From assembly GCF_000307025.1 (NCBI RefSeq), contig NC_018584.1, positions 1,984,001 through 2,048,000 of the forward strand: a stretch of 64,000 bases of DNA, read 5' to 3'. The DNA comes from Listeria monocytogenes ATCC 19117. Lineage in GTDB: Bacteria; Bacillota; Bacilli; Lactobacillales; Listeriaceae. A model generated the notes under the pieces. The model ran no database searches and was not told the origin of the DNA. It saw nothing but the letters and a program-made list of their open reading frames with translations. Within the stretch, counting starts at the first letter, position 1; each line of letters begins with the position of its first letter. The translations under genes and the position numbers were made by a program. Below, one piece after another: positions 20,444 to 29,023 of this stretch.

Positions 20444-21754
20444 TTACTTACGCTTACGAGCAATCACTCGAATTGGCGTACCCTCAAACGGAAATGCCTC
20501 TCTAATCCGGTTTTCTAAGAAACGTTCATACGAGAAATGCATTAGTTCTGGATCATTAACAAATACAACAAACGTCGGTGGTTTTACAGCCACTTGTGTT
20601 GTATAGAAAATCTTCAGTCGTTTACCTTTATCCATAGGTGATGGGTTCATTGCAACGGCATCACTAATAACATCATTCAGCATACTTGATTGTACACGTA
20701 ATGAATGGTTATCGCTTACTTGATTAATAAGTGGGAATAGGTTATTTAAGCGTTGTTTTGTTTTCGCAGATACAAAGACAATTGGTGCATAGCTTAAGAA
20801 TTGGAATTGCTCCCGAATATCTTCCGTCCATACGTTAATTGTTTTTTCATCTTTGTTAATTGCATCCCATTTGTTTACTACAATAATAATCGCACGTCCG
20901 GCATCATGCGCATATCCAGCAATTCGTTTATCTTGCTCACGAATACCTTCTTCTGCGTTGATAACCACAAGAACAACGTCTGAGCGTTCAATTGCTCTCA
21001 TTGCACGTAAAACACTATATTTCTCTGTGCTTTCATACACTTTCCCACGTTTTCTCATTCCGGCTGTATCAATCATGACATAATCTTGGCCATCGAAAGT
21101 ATAAGTTGTATCAATTGCATCACGAGTTGTACCCGCAATATCAGAAACAATAACACGATCTTCTCCAAGCAGTGCATTTAAAATAGAAGATTTACCAACA
21201 TTTGGTCGACCAATCAAACTAAATTTCACTGTATCGTCTGGATATTCTTCCTCTTCTTCTTTTGGAAAATGAGCCCGAACAGCATCAAGCATGTCGCCAA
21301 GCCCTAGCCCATGTGAACCAGAAATTGGATACGGTTCACCAAACCCAAGAGAATAAAAGTCATAAATTTGATCTCGCATTTCTGGGTTATCTACTTTATT
21401 AATCGCTAAAACAATTGGTTTATTAGACCGGTAAAGAATTTTTGCTACTTGTTCGTCTGCATCGGTAACCCCTTCACGACCATTGGTAATAAAAATAATT
21501 ACGTCTGCTTCATCAATTGCGATTTCCGCTTGTGCGCGAATTTGCTCTAAGAATGGTTCATCGGAAAGATCAATACCACCTGTATCAATAATGTTAAATT
21601 CTTTTCCAAGCCATTCCGCTGAATTATATATGCGGTCACGTGTCACACCGGGAACATCTTCCACTATGGAAACACGTTCACCAACGATTCTGTTAAAAAT
21701 AGTCGATTTGCCAACGTTTGGACGTCCGACAATCGCTACAACTGGTTTTGCCAT
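20444..21754 (-). CDS. der: Ribosome-assembly GTPase Der (EngA)
   Basis: Double-domain GTPase needed for maturation of the 50S subunit. The protein has 436 residues. Two complete G domains carry GRPNVGKS at 10-17 and 182-189. Each is followed by a DTGG or DTAG G3 motif and an NKVD or NKWD G4 motif. The C-terminal KH-like domain ends in a basic tail. Followed closely by gpsA. Confidence 0.96.
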
Positions 21755-21851
21755 TATTTCACCTTCTTTTTTCTCGAATCCTATTTATCAAACTTTCTTT
21801 AGTTTATCAGTAAAACAGCTTACTGGCAATGAAAAGTTCGATTTGAAAAAG

Positions 21852-21889
21852 AAAAAGAGCCCATGGGAACAGTCTCCCTAGGCTCTTTT
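21852..21889 (-). terminator. Terminator after the S1-like gene
   Basis: On the minus strand AAAAGAGCC and GGGCTCTTTTT enclose an inner GGGA/TCCC pairing. It separates rpsA from der. Confidence 0.75.
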
Positions 21890-21897
21890 GCGTACAA

Positions 21898-23043
21898 TTA
21901 TTTATCGTCGTTTTGAAGACCTTTTAATTTATCACCAATTAAATCGCTCATTTGGAATCCAGTGTTTTCTTCTGGAAGTTCATAATCAGCTTCTTCAACT
22001 GGAGCATCTTTTAATTCTTTAATGCTTAATGATAAACGTTTGTCTGCTTCATTTACTTCAAGTACTTTCACTTCTACTGTTTGCCCTTCTGAAAGGACTT
22101 CTTGTGGTGTCCCAATATGTTCATGAGAAATTTGAGAAATATGAACCAAACCTTCTACTCCTGGGAATATTTCCACAAATGCACCAAAAGTAACTAGGCG
22201 TACTACTTTTCCTTCTAAAACAGAACCAACTGGCGCTTTTTCGGCAATGCCGTCCCAAGGTCCAGGTAAAGTCGCTTTAATAGAAAGAGAAATACGTTCA
22301 TTTTCAGGATCAATCCCAATAACTTTAACCGTTACTTTTTGACCTTCTTCTAACGCTTCTTGTGGTGTTGCAATATGTTTATAAGAAATTTGTGAGATGT
22401 GAACTAATCCGTCCACGCCACCAATATCAACGAATGCACCAAAATTAGCTAAACGTTGAACAGTACCTTCAATCACGTCGCCTTCTTTGATTTCGCTCAG
22501 TAGCGCTTGCTTTTGACTAGCTTTTTCTGTTTCCACAACTGCACGATGGCTTAAAATCACTCGGTTATTTTCTGGTTCAAATTCTACTACTTTGAAAGTA
22601 AGAGTAGTTCCTTTGTAATCTGCGAAATCTTCCACAAAATGGTCTTCCACTAAAGAAGCTGGAACGAACGCACGAACACCTAGGTCGACAACTAATCCAC
22701 CTTTAACAACATCACTGACTACTGCTTCAAAAACTTCACCAGATTCGAATTTAGCTTTAATATCATCAGATGCTTTTTCTGCATCCACTTTTCGTTTAGA
22801 TAAAACAAGTATATCGTCTTCTACTTTAGTGACAATCAAATCAAGTGTGTCGCCAACGCTCACAACGTCAGAAGCTGTCTCCACATGTATATTGGAAAGT
22901 TCACTTATTGGAACGACACCATCAAGTTTGCTACCTGGAATACCAACATAAACTTGTTTATCTTCCACGCTTGTAACTGTGCCAGTGACTTTGTCTCCTT
23001 CTTCAAAATTTCTAACTTCCACATCAAATAAATCTTCAGACAT
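21898..23043 (-). CDS. rpsA: Ribosomal protein S1-like protein (YpfD type)
   Basis: Protein of 381 residues with four S1 RNA-binding domains, at about 13-85, 100-165, 185-255 and 270-340, each ending near an SLSIK or SHR strand. Firmicute homologues are shorter than the six-domain E. coli S1 and are not essential in all species. ATG 23043 is selected because GGAGGG lies seven bases upstream. The 62-codon in-frame extension covers the promoter region and is not protein-like. Confidence 0.92.
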   Translation of the reverse strand: MSEDLFDVEVRNFEEGDKVTGTVTSVEDKQVYVGIPGSKLDGVVPISELSNIHVETASDVVSVGDTLDLIVTKVEDDILVLSKRKVDAEKASDDIKAKFESGEVFEAVVSDVVKGGLVVDLGVRAFVPASLVEDHFVEDFADYKGTTLTFKVVEFEPENNRVILSHRAVVETEKASQKQALLSEIKEGDVIEGTVQRLANFGAFVDIGGVDGLVHISQISYKHIATPQEALEEGQKVTVKVIGIDPENERISLSIKATLPGPWDGIAEKAPVGSVLEGKVVRLVTFGAFVEIFPGVEGLVHISQISHEHIGTPQEVLSEGQTVEVKVLEVNEADKRLSLSIKELKDAPVEEADYELPEENTGFQMSDLIGDKLKGLQNDDK

Positions 23044-23257
23044 GTGTAGCCCTCCATTCGTTAGTCGAATTTTAGGAATTTCTAATTCAGAAGCAACCTT
23101 CACGCTTGCTTCATCTGCTTGACTAGTTTTCCTAGATAGGCAAATTCCGATTAAATAAAGAAAAATATCAAATACACCTTCTGTAAAACTGATCTTCCAG
23201 CTAGAAAATCCTTTCAAGATACTTTTCACAAAGTAAAAAATCTCTCTTATAACATCC

Positions 23258-23279
23258 TACAAATCCAGACATTTGTCAA
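23258..23279 (-). promoter_or_regulatory. Probable promoter of rpsA
   Basis: A perfect -35 TTGACA lies at 23274-23279 on the minus strand. The -10 is ambiguous: GATGTT at 17 bp or TGTTAT at 19 bp. Confidence 0.4.
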
Positions 23280-23352
23280 GCTCTTTTAAGGGGTTGGAAA
23301 AGCCTACAGGGCGTGAAATCGCTTCGTTTGTTTAGCCTTTCACGGTTAAATT

Positions 23353-23400
23353 AAAAAAGTGCTACATTTCCATTTAGTTAAGAAAATGTAGCACTTTTTT
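23353..23400 (-). terminator. Terminator after cmk
   Basis: Perfect 17-bp stem AAAAAAGTGCTACATTT with its complement, ending in a T run and touching the cmk stop codon. Confidence 0.88.
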
Positions 23401-23401
23401 G

Positions 23402-24076
23402 CTAATTATTGATTTTTAGTTCTGCTAGTGAAAGAATTTTATTGGCTACTTCATCAATCGACATTGATGTTGTATCTACTTCAATGGCATCATCTGCTTT
23501 TTTTAAGGGGGAGTGTGTTCTTGTATAATCTAAATGATCTCGTTCTTCAATTTCTTTTTTGAGTTGGCCTAAGTCTCCAGCAAAACCTTTCGCCATATTC
23601 TCTTTATAGCGACGTTCCGCTCGTTCTTCTACGCTTGCTAGTAAGAATATTTTTAGTTCGGCGTTAGGAAGAACTGCAGTACCGATATCACGACCATCCA
23701 TTACAATTCCGCCTTCTGTAGCAAAAACTTGTTGACGTTCTTGGAGTGCTTCACGAATAGACGGGTGTGCGGCAACGATAGATACATGATTGGTCACTTC
23801 TAAAGAACGAATCACTTCTGTGACATTTTCTTCACCTACAAATACTTGTTGTACTTCGCCAGGTTCAAAACGAATAACTGTTTTTTGGAGTAAAGTAGCT
23901 ATAGCTTTTTCGTCTTCATATGCGATGTTATTTTTTAAAGCGATATAGGTTACTGCACGATACATGGCACCCGTATCAATATAGACAAAGCGCAATTTTT
24001 TTGCAACGATTTTCGCCACCGTGCTTTTCCCAGCCGCAGCCGGTCCATCAATCGCGATACATATCTTTTTAGTCAT
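23402..24076 (-). CDS. cmk: Cytidylate kinase
   Basis: Phosphorylates CMP and dCMP. The protein has 224 residues. The P-loop GPAAAGKST lies near residues 12-20, and [14 protein letters not shown] is the CMP-binding signature. It follows the asparaginase gene with a 15-bp gap and is terminated before rpsA. Confidence 0.95.
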   Translation of the reverse strand: MTKKICIAIDGPAAAGKSTVAKIVAKKLRFVYIDTGAMYRAVTYIALKNNIAYEDEKAIATLLQKTVIRFEPGEVQQVFVGEENVTEVIRSLEVTNHVSIVAAHPSIREALQERQQVFATEGGIVMDGRDIGTAVLPNAELKIFLLASVEERAERRYKENMAKGFAGDLGQLKKEIEERDHLDYTRTHSPLKKADDAIEVDTTSMSIDEVANKILSLAELKINN

Positions 24077-24091
24077 AAAATAAAACTCCTT

Positions 24092-25054
24092 TTATCTGAA
24101 ATTGGTTTGATTAATTTCTTCTTGTGATGCTAAAAGTACCATTAATTTCATCCGTGCTTTTTTGCTATCGTAATCTTTTCCTAAAATAACGCCACGATTA
24201 TACAAGTCAAACGTGCTACCTTCATAATCATATGTAGTATATACATTTCCTTCTTCCGCACTTGTTGTTATGACAACTGGAATTCCCGCATCTAATGCTC
24301 TGATAATAGCTGGCATCATTTTTGGCGCCACTTGCCCTCGTCCAACACCTTCTAAAACGATTCCTGATACGCCACTATCTATCGCTGCATCAATAAACAA
24401 ACCATCTGCACCAATATAACATTTAATCACAACCACTTCTGGTAAATCAAGGCGAATATCAAAACACTCATGCTCCAGTGGTTTTTGATACAGAAAAACT
24501 TGGTCATTATCAATAATACCCAGATAGCCAAACCCAAAAGCACTAAAACCTTGTATGTTGGATGCATGAACTTTTTTTACATATCTCGCTGCAAAAATTC
24601 GTTCATTGAAAACAACGACTGTCCCAGCTTGACGTAAATTTATTTCACACGCTGTATAAATTGCATGACGAATATTAACATAGGCATCTGTCCCTGGCTC
24701 CTCAGGTGCTCGCTGAGATCCAGTTACTACGATTGGTCGCGCATCGGTTACTGCAAGATCAAGAAAATAGGCTGTTTCTTCTAATGAATCTGTTCCGTGC
24801 GTCACTACTATTCCATCATATGTTTCATCCATGAAGATAGATTCGATAAGTTGCTTCAGACTGATTAAATCAGGTAGCGTAATGTGCATAGATGGTAATT
24901 GGAAAGTAGAATAGATATCAATTTGAATTTCTGTTGGTAATTGGCATAATGCAGCTAATTCTTCTCCAGATAATTCTCCTGATGCAAGTTTTCCTGATGC
25001 TGTTTTCTTACTTGCAATTGTACCGCCTGTTGTAATTAGTGCTACTTTTGCCAT
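24092..25054 (-). CDS. ansA: L-asparaginase
   Basis: Hydrolyses asparagine to aspartate and ammonia. The protein has 320 residues. Both active-site signatures are present: TTGGTIA at 8-14 with the nucleophilic threonine, and HGTDSLEET from H86 with the second threonine and aspartate. No signal peptide is present, so it is a cytoplasmic, type I-like enzyme. Gene naming varies (ansA or ansB). It lies 15 bp before cmk. Confidence 0.9.
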   Translation of the reverse strand: MAKVALITTGGTIASKKTASGKLASGELSGEELAALCQLPTEIQIDIYSTFQLPSMHITLPDLISLKQLIESIFMDETYDGIVVTHGTDSLEETAYFLDLAVTDARPIVVTGSQRAPEEPGTDAYVNIRHAIYTACEINLRQAGTVVVFNERIFAARYVKKVHASNIQGFSAFGFGYLGIIDNDQVFLYQKPLEHECFDIRLDLPEVVVIKCYIGADGLFIDAAIDSGVSGIVLEGVGRGQVAPKMMPAIIRALDAGIPVVITTSAEEGNVYTTYDYEGSTFDLYNRGVILGKDYDSKKARMKLMVLLASQEEINQTNFR

Positions 25055-25090
25055 GGTTATTCCCCCCTACATTTTCCTTTTAAACAAACA

Positions 25091-25122
25091 AATGAGTCTC
25101 GGAAGCGTTTCCCAGACCCATT
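25091..25122 (-). terminator. Terminator after the LysM gene
   Basis: On the minus strand AATGGGTCTGGGAA pairs with TTCCGAGACTCATT with three mismatches or wobbles, followed by TGTTTGTTT. Confidence 0.7.
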
Positions 25123-25134
25123 CAGTGTTGTTTA

Positions 25135-25854
25135 TTACTGTGGAATTGTTAGAACTGTACCAACTGGAACATTGTCACTTCCTAGTCCATTGGCTTGTTT
25201 AATTTTTTCTACTCCAGCAGCTGCCCCCGCTTGTCCATATGTTGAACGTGCAATACTATAAAGGGTGTCCCCAGCTTTAACAGTATGAGATCCTCCAGCT
25301 TTTTGCTGTGAGGCTTCATTCGCTTTTTGCTGCTCAGCTTTTTCAGCAGCAGCTTTCTCGGCAGCAGCTTTGTCAGCCGCAGCTTTTTCTTCGGCAGCTT
25401 CTTGTTCTTTTTTTGCATTTGCAGCTTTCACTGCATCTTCTTCTTGTTTTTTCTTATCTGCCGCAGCTTTTTCTTCGGCAGCTTTTTTCTCTTCAGCTGC
25501 CTTTTCAGCCGCTGCTTTTTCTTCGGCAGCTTTTTTCGCTTTTTCTTTTTCTTCTTTAGATTGCGTGTTGTCAGATACATTTACGGTTGATTCTGTTTCT
25601 GTTTTCACTTCATTTGATGAACCCATATTTTGTACTGTTACAAATACAATCACGATAACGATTGGTATTAATAGAAAAAAAACAATCAATAAATTAAGTA
25701 ATGGGTATCTAAAAATGGTTTTCTTTTTTCCTCTTCTGCTATCAGAACGGGATAACATTGGCGGTTCATTGTTGAATTCATCTTGACCTTCAGAACTCAT
25801 ATCATAATCAGCCGGTTCTTCGTATTCCCGTTTTTCTTTTCTTGTTTTTACCAC
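25135..25854 (-). CDS. Membrane-anchored LysM protein, YpbE-like
   Basis: Protein of 239 residues in three parts. A charged cytoplasmic head covers residues 1-47. One membrane helix lies at about 50-72 (LLIVFFLLIPIVIVIVF). An outside region of about 90 residues of Lys/Glu/Ala-rich sequence is probably a long coiled coil or extended stalk. A C-terminal LysM domain (HTVKAGDTLYSIARSTYG) at about 190-239 binds peptidoglycan. It is a type II membrane protein with no catalytic domain. It occupies the ypbE position downstream of recQ. The low-complexity DNA creates long false frames on the opposite strand. Confidence 0.85.
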   Translation of the reverse strand: MVKTRKEKREYEEPADYDMSSEGQDEFNNEPPMLSRSDSRRGKKKTIFRYPLLNLLIVFFLLIPIVIVIVFVTVQNMGSSNEVKTETESTVNVSDNTQSKEEKEKAKKAAEEKAAAEKAAEEKKAAEEKAAADKKKQEEDAVKAANAKKEQEAAEEKAAADKAAAEKAAAEKAEQQKANEASQQKAGGSHTVKAGDTLYSIARSTYGQAGAAAGVEKIKQANGLGSDNVPVGTVLTIPQ

Positions 25855-25956
25855 TCAAAGTTCCTCCTTTAGTGCTTTCTAAACTTATCCTATGCACTAT
25901 TATTGGCACAGAGAAGTGTTACATATGATGTTAATAAATGAAATACCTTTGAAATA

Positions 25957-25985
25957 ATTATACCCATAAACGCAACATACAACAA
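25957..25985 (-). promoter_or_regulatory. Proximal promoter of the LysM gene
   Basis: On the minus strand TTGTTG and a perfect TATAAT are separated by 17 bp, about 100 bp before the gene. Confidence 0.5.
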
Positions 25986-26127
25986 CACTTAAACCACTTT
26001 TTTAGAAAAAAAAGCAAGAATTATTATAATTTAGTACTTCTGGCATAGAATTTATGTTGATTTTATATAGATTACTGAACAAAATAATAACAATTTTTTT
26101 ACTTTTAAACAAGTCTTTTTTTCACAA

Positions 26128-26156
26128 AAAATATGAAACTATATAGTTTTTGTCAA
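26128..26156 (-). promoter_or_regulatory. Distal promoter with palindrome in its spacer
   Basis: On the minus strand TTGACA and TATTTT are 17 bp apart. The spacer holds the perfect 14-bp palindrome AAACTATATAGTTT (26136-26149). It lies just after recQ and about 275 bp upstream of the LysM gene, in the 319-bp gap 25855-26173. No recQ terminator is visible there. Confidence 0.5.
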
Positions 26157-26173
26157 ATTTCGTAACAGCAAAA

Positions 26174-27577
26174 CTATTGCAATAAATAAGCTAAATAAGC
26201 TTCCCATGTTGGAATTTCTTTTTGCTGTGTTATTGGTCTTTTTTCAAAATCGATTATTTCTGCTCCATCCAAATCACAACAGTTTTCTGGGGTGACTTCT
26301 AACGGCGTTTCTTCAAAGTATCGTAGAATATAATTACGGCGACAATCCGTTGTATGCAGATACCCAATAAATTGTTGTAAATTAGCCCGCTTCCATTTTT
26401 TTCGATAATCCATTTTGTCGGTTAATTCTTTCGTACTTAAACCACTTCTTTGGTAGTATTCAATAAAACGTTGCTCTGTTTCAGGTAACGTTTTGCGTTG
26501 TTCATTCGTCAGATTCATTAAGTTGGCATCTGGGATATCTTGATCGGCTAATTGCATTTGAATGAATTCATCTCCATTCGCGTATAAGAGAATCGCCACA
26601 CTGTTTTCGCCATCACGACCTGCTCGACCAATTTCTTGCAAATATGCTTCCAAATCTGCAGGCATATGATAATGAATAACATAGCGAATGTCAGCTTTAT
26701 CTATCCCCATTCCAAATGCGCTAGTGGCGCAAATAACATCCAGCTGCCCGTAAACAAATTGTTGCTGAATAATAATTCTATCTTCTGTATCCATATCCCC
26801 GTGATAATAAGCTACTCTTAAATCAGCAATTTCGCTTAATTCATGCGCAATGCTTTCCGCTAATTTTTTACTAGAAAAATAAATAATTCCGGGTGTTTGT
26901 AGTTTGCGAACAAGCGCATATAAACGGTCTTTTTTTACATGCTGGTTAGAAAATTTCTCCACTTGTAAAGAAATATTCGGTCGATTAACAGAATAAACAA
27001 TTTGCACACAATCCGTTAGATGTAATTGCGTTAAAATATCTGCTCTAACTTTCTTGGTTGCCGTAGCTGTCAGCACCATAGTCACAGGAAATTCGGCTTC
27101 TTGAATGAACTTACCTAACATCAAATAATCAGGGCGAAAATCATGTCCCCACTGCGAAATGCAATGCGCTTCATCTATGACAAATAAGCTGATTCTTTGT
27201 TTTAATAGTAAGTTTTTCACCGTTTCATTATTTAGCATTTCTGGTGATAAAAAAATAAATTTATATAAATGAATGTTTGCAAGGACTTGCCCTTTTTCTT
27301 CTCGTTTTAAAAAGCTATTAAGCGCTGCTACTCGCTTTTCTCCGTGAGCACGCATTCGCTCCATTTGATCTTGCATAAGGGAGAGAAGTGGAGAAACAAT
27401 CAATACTAATCCATCCATCAAATGACCCGCTAATTGATAACAAATGGTTTTTCCTGTTCCAGTAGGTAACATAGCAAAACAATTTCGCTTTGCTAAAGCT
27501 GTTTCAATTACTTCTTTTTGGCCAGGGCGGAACTCATCAAAACCAAGATATTCTTTTAATTCCTTTTCTAAGTTCAC
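26174..27577 (-). CDS. recQ: Short RecQ-family DNA helicase (RecS type)
   Basis: 3' to 5' superfamily 2 helicase of 467 residues. Walker A GTGKT is at 40-44 and DEAH at 135-138. The family motifs HCISQWGHDFRP and QEIGRAGRDG are present. It is shorter than classic RecQ (about 600): a zinc/winged-helix-like region remains after residue 340, but there is no HRDC domain. This matches Bacillus RecS (YpbC). It overlaps ypbB by 4 bp, so the two are translationally coupled. Confidence 0.92.
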   Translation of the reverse strand: MNLEKELKEYLGFDEFRPGQKEVIETALAKRNCFAMLPTGTGKTICYQLAGHLMDGLVLIVSPLLSLMQDQMERMRAHGEKRVAALNSFLKREEKGQVLANIHLYKFIFLSPEMLNNETVKNLLLKQRISLFVIDEAHCISQWGHDFRPDYLMLGKFIQEAEFPVTMVLTATATKKVRADILTQLHLTDCVQIVYSVNRPNISLQVEKFSNQHVKKDRLYALVRKLQTPGIIYFSSKKLAESIAHELSEIADLRVAYYHGDMDTEDRIIIQQQFVYGQLDVICATSAFGMGIDKADIRYVIHYHMPADLEAYLQEIGRAGRDGENSVAILLYANGDEFIQMQLADQDIPDANLMNLTNEQRKTLPETEQRFIEYYQRSGLSTKELTDKMDYRKKWKRANLQQFIGYLHTTDCRRNYILRYFEETPLEVTPENCCDLDGAEIIDFEKRPITQQKEIPTWEAYLAYLLQ

Positions 27578-28581
27578 TGCTTACCCTCCCTACTAACAAC
27601 TGCTAACCGAATTTGATAATAATCCAAATCAGGAAACTCCGCTTTTATTTCACGCAGTAAATTCCATTTCTTTGTAATAATCGTTTGGATGATTGTCTCT
27701 TCTGGTAAATAAGGAACATTCGCTTCTTTCAAAGTAGCTCGGATTTCTACAAAGTGATCATGGATGGTACTCTTTTTCAAATTCCGAATTCGCTCGATTG
27801 CTTCTAAATCAGCTCCATTTTGCCATAATACATAGGTTTGCATGGCAGAACTAGTTAACCCATTGAGCTCATCCGGTACAAGACTAGCTAGAATCGGCCA
27901 TTCTTCGGGGGTTTTTTTCATCGCTATAAGCAAACGGTGAACCTCATGGAGCACCTCAAAATAAACGTCCCACTTCTCCACTTGATATTTTGAGGCAATT
28001 TGTTCTGTAGTATAGCCCATTAATTCGCCCCCAGAAAAACGTTCCACTAAAAACGCTGGTCGAGCAACTGCTAATTTATTCATCCATGCAACGAGTTCAC
28101 CGTATAACTGATTCGCTAAATTAGATTTATCTCGGTGCTTCACCCAATGCTTAATAAATTGTTGGACTTTCTTATCACGAATAACTGGTAAATAATAGCT
28201 TTCATGATGATGAATGTTACTAACAACTTGAACTGCGAGTCGCAAATGGGCAAAAAAAGCAAAAGCTTGCCCTTGAAATGTAAAACCTTGGAAGTTTGGG
28301 TAATCATTTTCAAACATAGCTACTAGTTGCCCTTGTGTCACATAACCATTTTCAGTAGAAAGAATGCTACCTTGGTGCACTAATTCCGAAATTCGTTTTT
28401 CTAAATAGCTTGCTTTTAAATTTGGCACTAGTCCAAATAAATGTTGCATTTGAAAAAGATGGATATCTTGAACAGCTTGTCCAGTTCTTCTTCCAGCTAA
28501 AACAGTATGTAAAAATGGTAATTTTCTAGGTGTGATACTTTTTTCTAAAATTGTCATAATATAGTTATCTAGCTTATCCAA
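27574..28581 (-). CDS. HTH_40 domain protein, YpbB family
   Basis: Protein of 335 residues of the YpbB family. A helix-turn-helix segment of the HTH_40 type occupies the C-terminal third (about 235-325), the kind of domain found at the C-terminus of some long RecQ proteins. I chose TTG 28581, which gives DKLDNYIMTILEK and has AGGTGGTGG upstream. The open frame runs on to 28791, but that extension overlaps the ferredoxin promoter and start. First gene of the ypbB-recQ operon, divergent from fer. Confidence 0.75.
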   Translation of the reverse strand: MDKLDNYIMTILEKSITPRKLPFLHTVLAGRRTGQAVQDIHLFQMQHLFGLVPNLKASYLEKRISELVHQGSILSTENGYVTQGQLVAMFENDYPNFQGFTFQGQAFAFFAHLRLAVQVVSNIHHHESYYLPVIRDKKVQQFIKHWVKHRDKSNLANQLYGELVAWMNKLAVARPAFLVERFSGGELMGYTTEQIASKYQVEKWDVYFEVLHEVHRLLIAMKKTPEEWPILASLVPDELNGLTSSAMQTYVLWQNGADLEAIERIRNLKKSTIHDHFVEIRATLKEANVPYLPEETIIQTIITKKWNLLREIKAEFPDLDYYQIRLAVVSREGKQ

Positions 28582-28671
28582 GACATGTCCACCACCTTTT
28601 TTTGTACCATAATCATAACACAGAAACACTTGTTCTACATTAATTTTTCCGAAAAAAACTTTTTCAAAATA

Positions 28672-28680
28672 TGGTACAAT
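28672..28680 (+). promoter_or_regulatory. Extended -10 promoter of fer
   Basis: TGG-TACAAT lies about 55 bp before the ferredoxin start. No convincing -35 is visible in the A/T-rich sequence upstream. Confidence 0.45.
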
Positions 28681-28735
28681 AGAAAAAGAAAAAATCTGGC
28701 TGCAAATAGTTATTTTAGAAAGGAAGCGTAGAAAA

Positions 28736-28960
28736 TTGAAGTATTGTCTTGTCGAAAAAGACACTTGTATTGCTTGTGGCGCTTGTTCCATTCATGCACC
28801 TGATGTTTTTGATTATGATACAGAAGGTCTTGCCTTTAATATATTAGATAATAACACTGGAACAAAAGTAATCCCCGAAGACTTGGTTGAAACGGTTATT
28901 GACGCAGAATTTGCCTGTCCTTCGCTTTCTATCAAAGTTTCCGATAGTTCATTTCATTAA
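28736..28960 (+). CDS. fer: 4Fe-4S ferredoxin
   Basis: Small electron carrier of 74 residues. One [4Fe-4S] cluster is bound by C11, C14 and C17 in CIACGAC and C61 in the CPS turn, as in Bacillus Fer. The start is a TTG at 28736 with AGGAAG upstream; no ATG is available. It is divergent from ypbB-recQ and is followed by a bidirectional terminator. The adjacent gene differs from Bacillus, where the riboflavin transporter follows directly. Confidence 0.93.
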   Translation: MKYCLVEKDTCIACGACSIHAPDVFDYDTEGLAFNILDNNTGTKVIPEDLVETVIDAEFACPSLSIKVSDSSFH

Positions 28961-28969
28961 TAATACACG

Positions 28970-29007
28970 AAAAAGGAAGGTTTCCGCTGTTTGGAAACCT
29001 TCCTTTT
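28970..29007. terminator. Bidirectional terminator between fer and the surface protein gene
   Basis: Perfect stem AAAAAGGAAGGTTTCC / GGAAACCTTCCTTTTT with a 7-nt loop; it serves convergent genes. Confidence 0.92.
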
Positions 29008-29023
29008 TTATTTTTAATAAATA

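Noticed and set aside
23043-23229. 62-codon N-terminal extension of the S1-like protein
   Set aside because: It covers the upstream region near the promoter and lacks family similarity; a strong ribosome site precedes the internal ATG.
25308-25786. Three overlapping plus-strand frames of 83-138 residues opposite the LysM gene
   Set aside because: They are mirror frames of the Lys/Glu/Ala-rich low-complexity stalk, giving Ser/Ala/Phe-rich nonsense with no ribosome sites.
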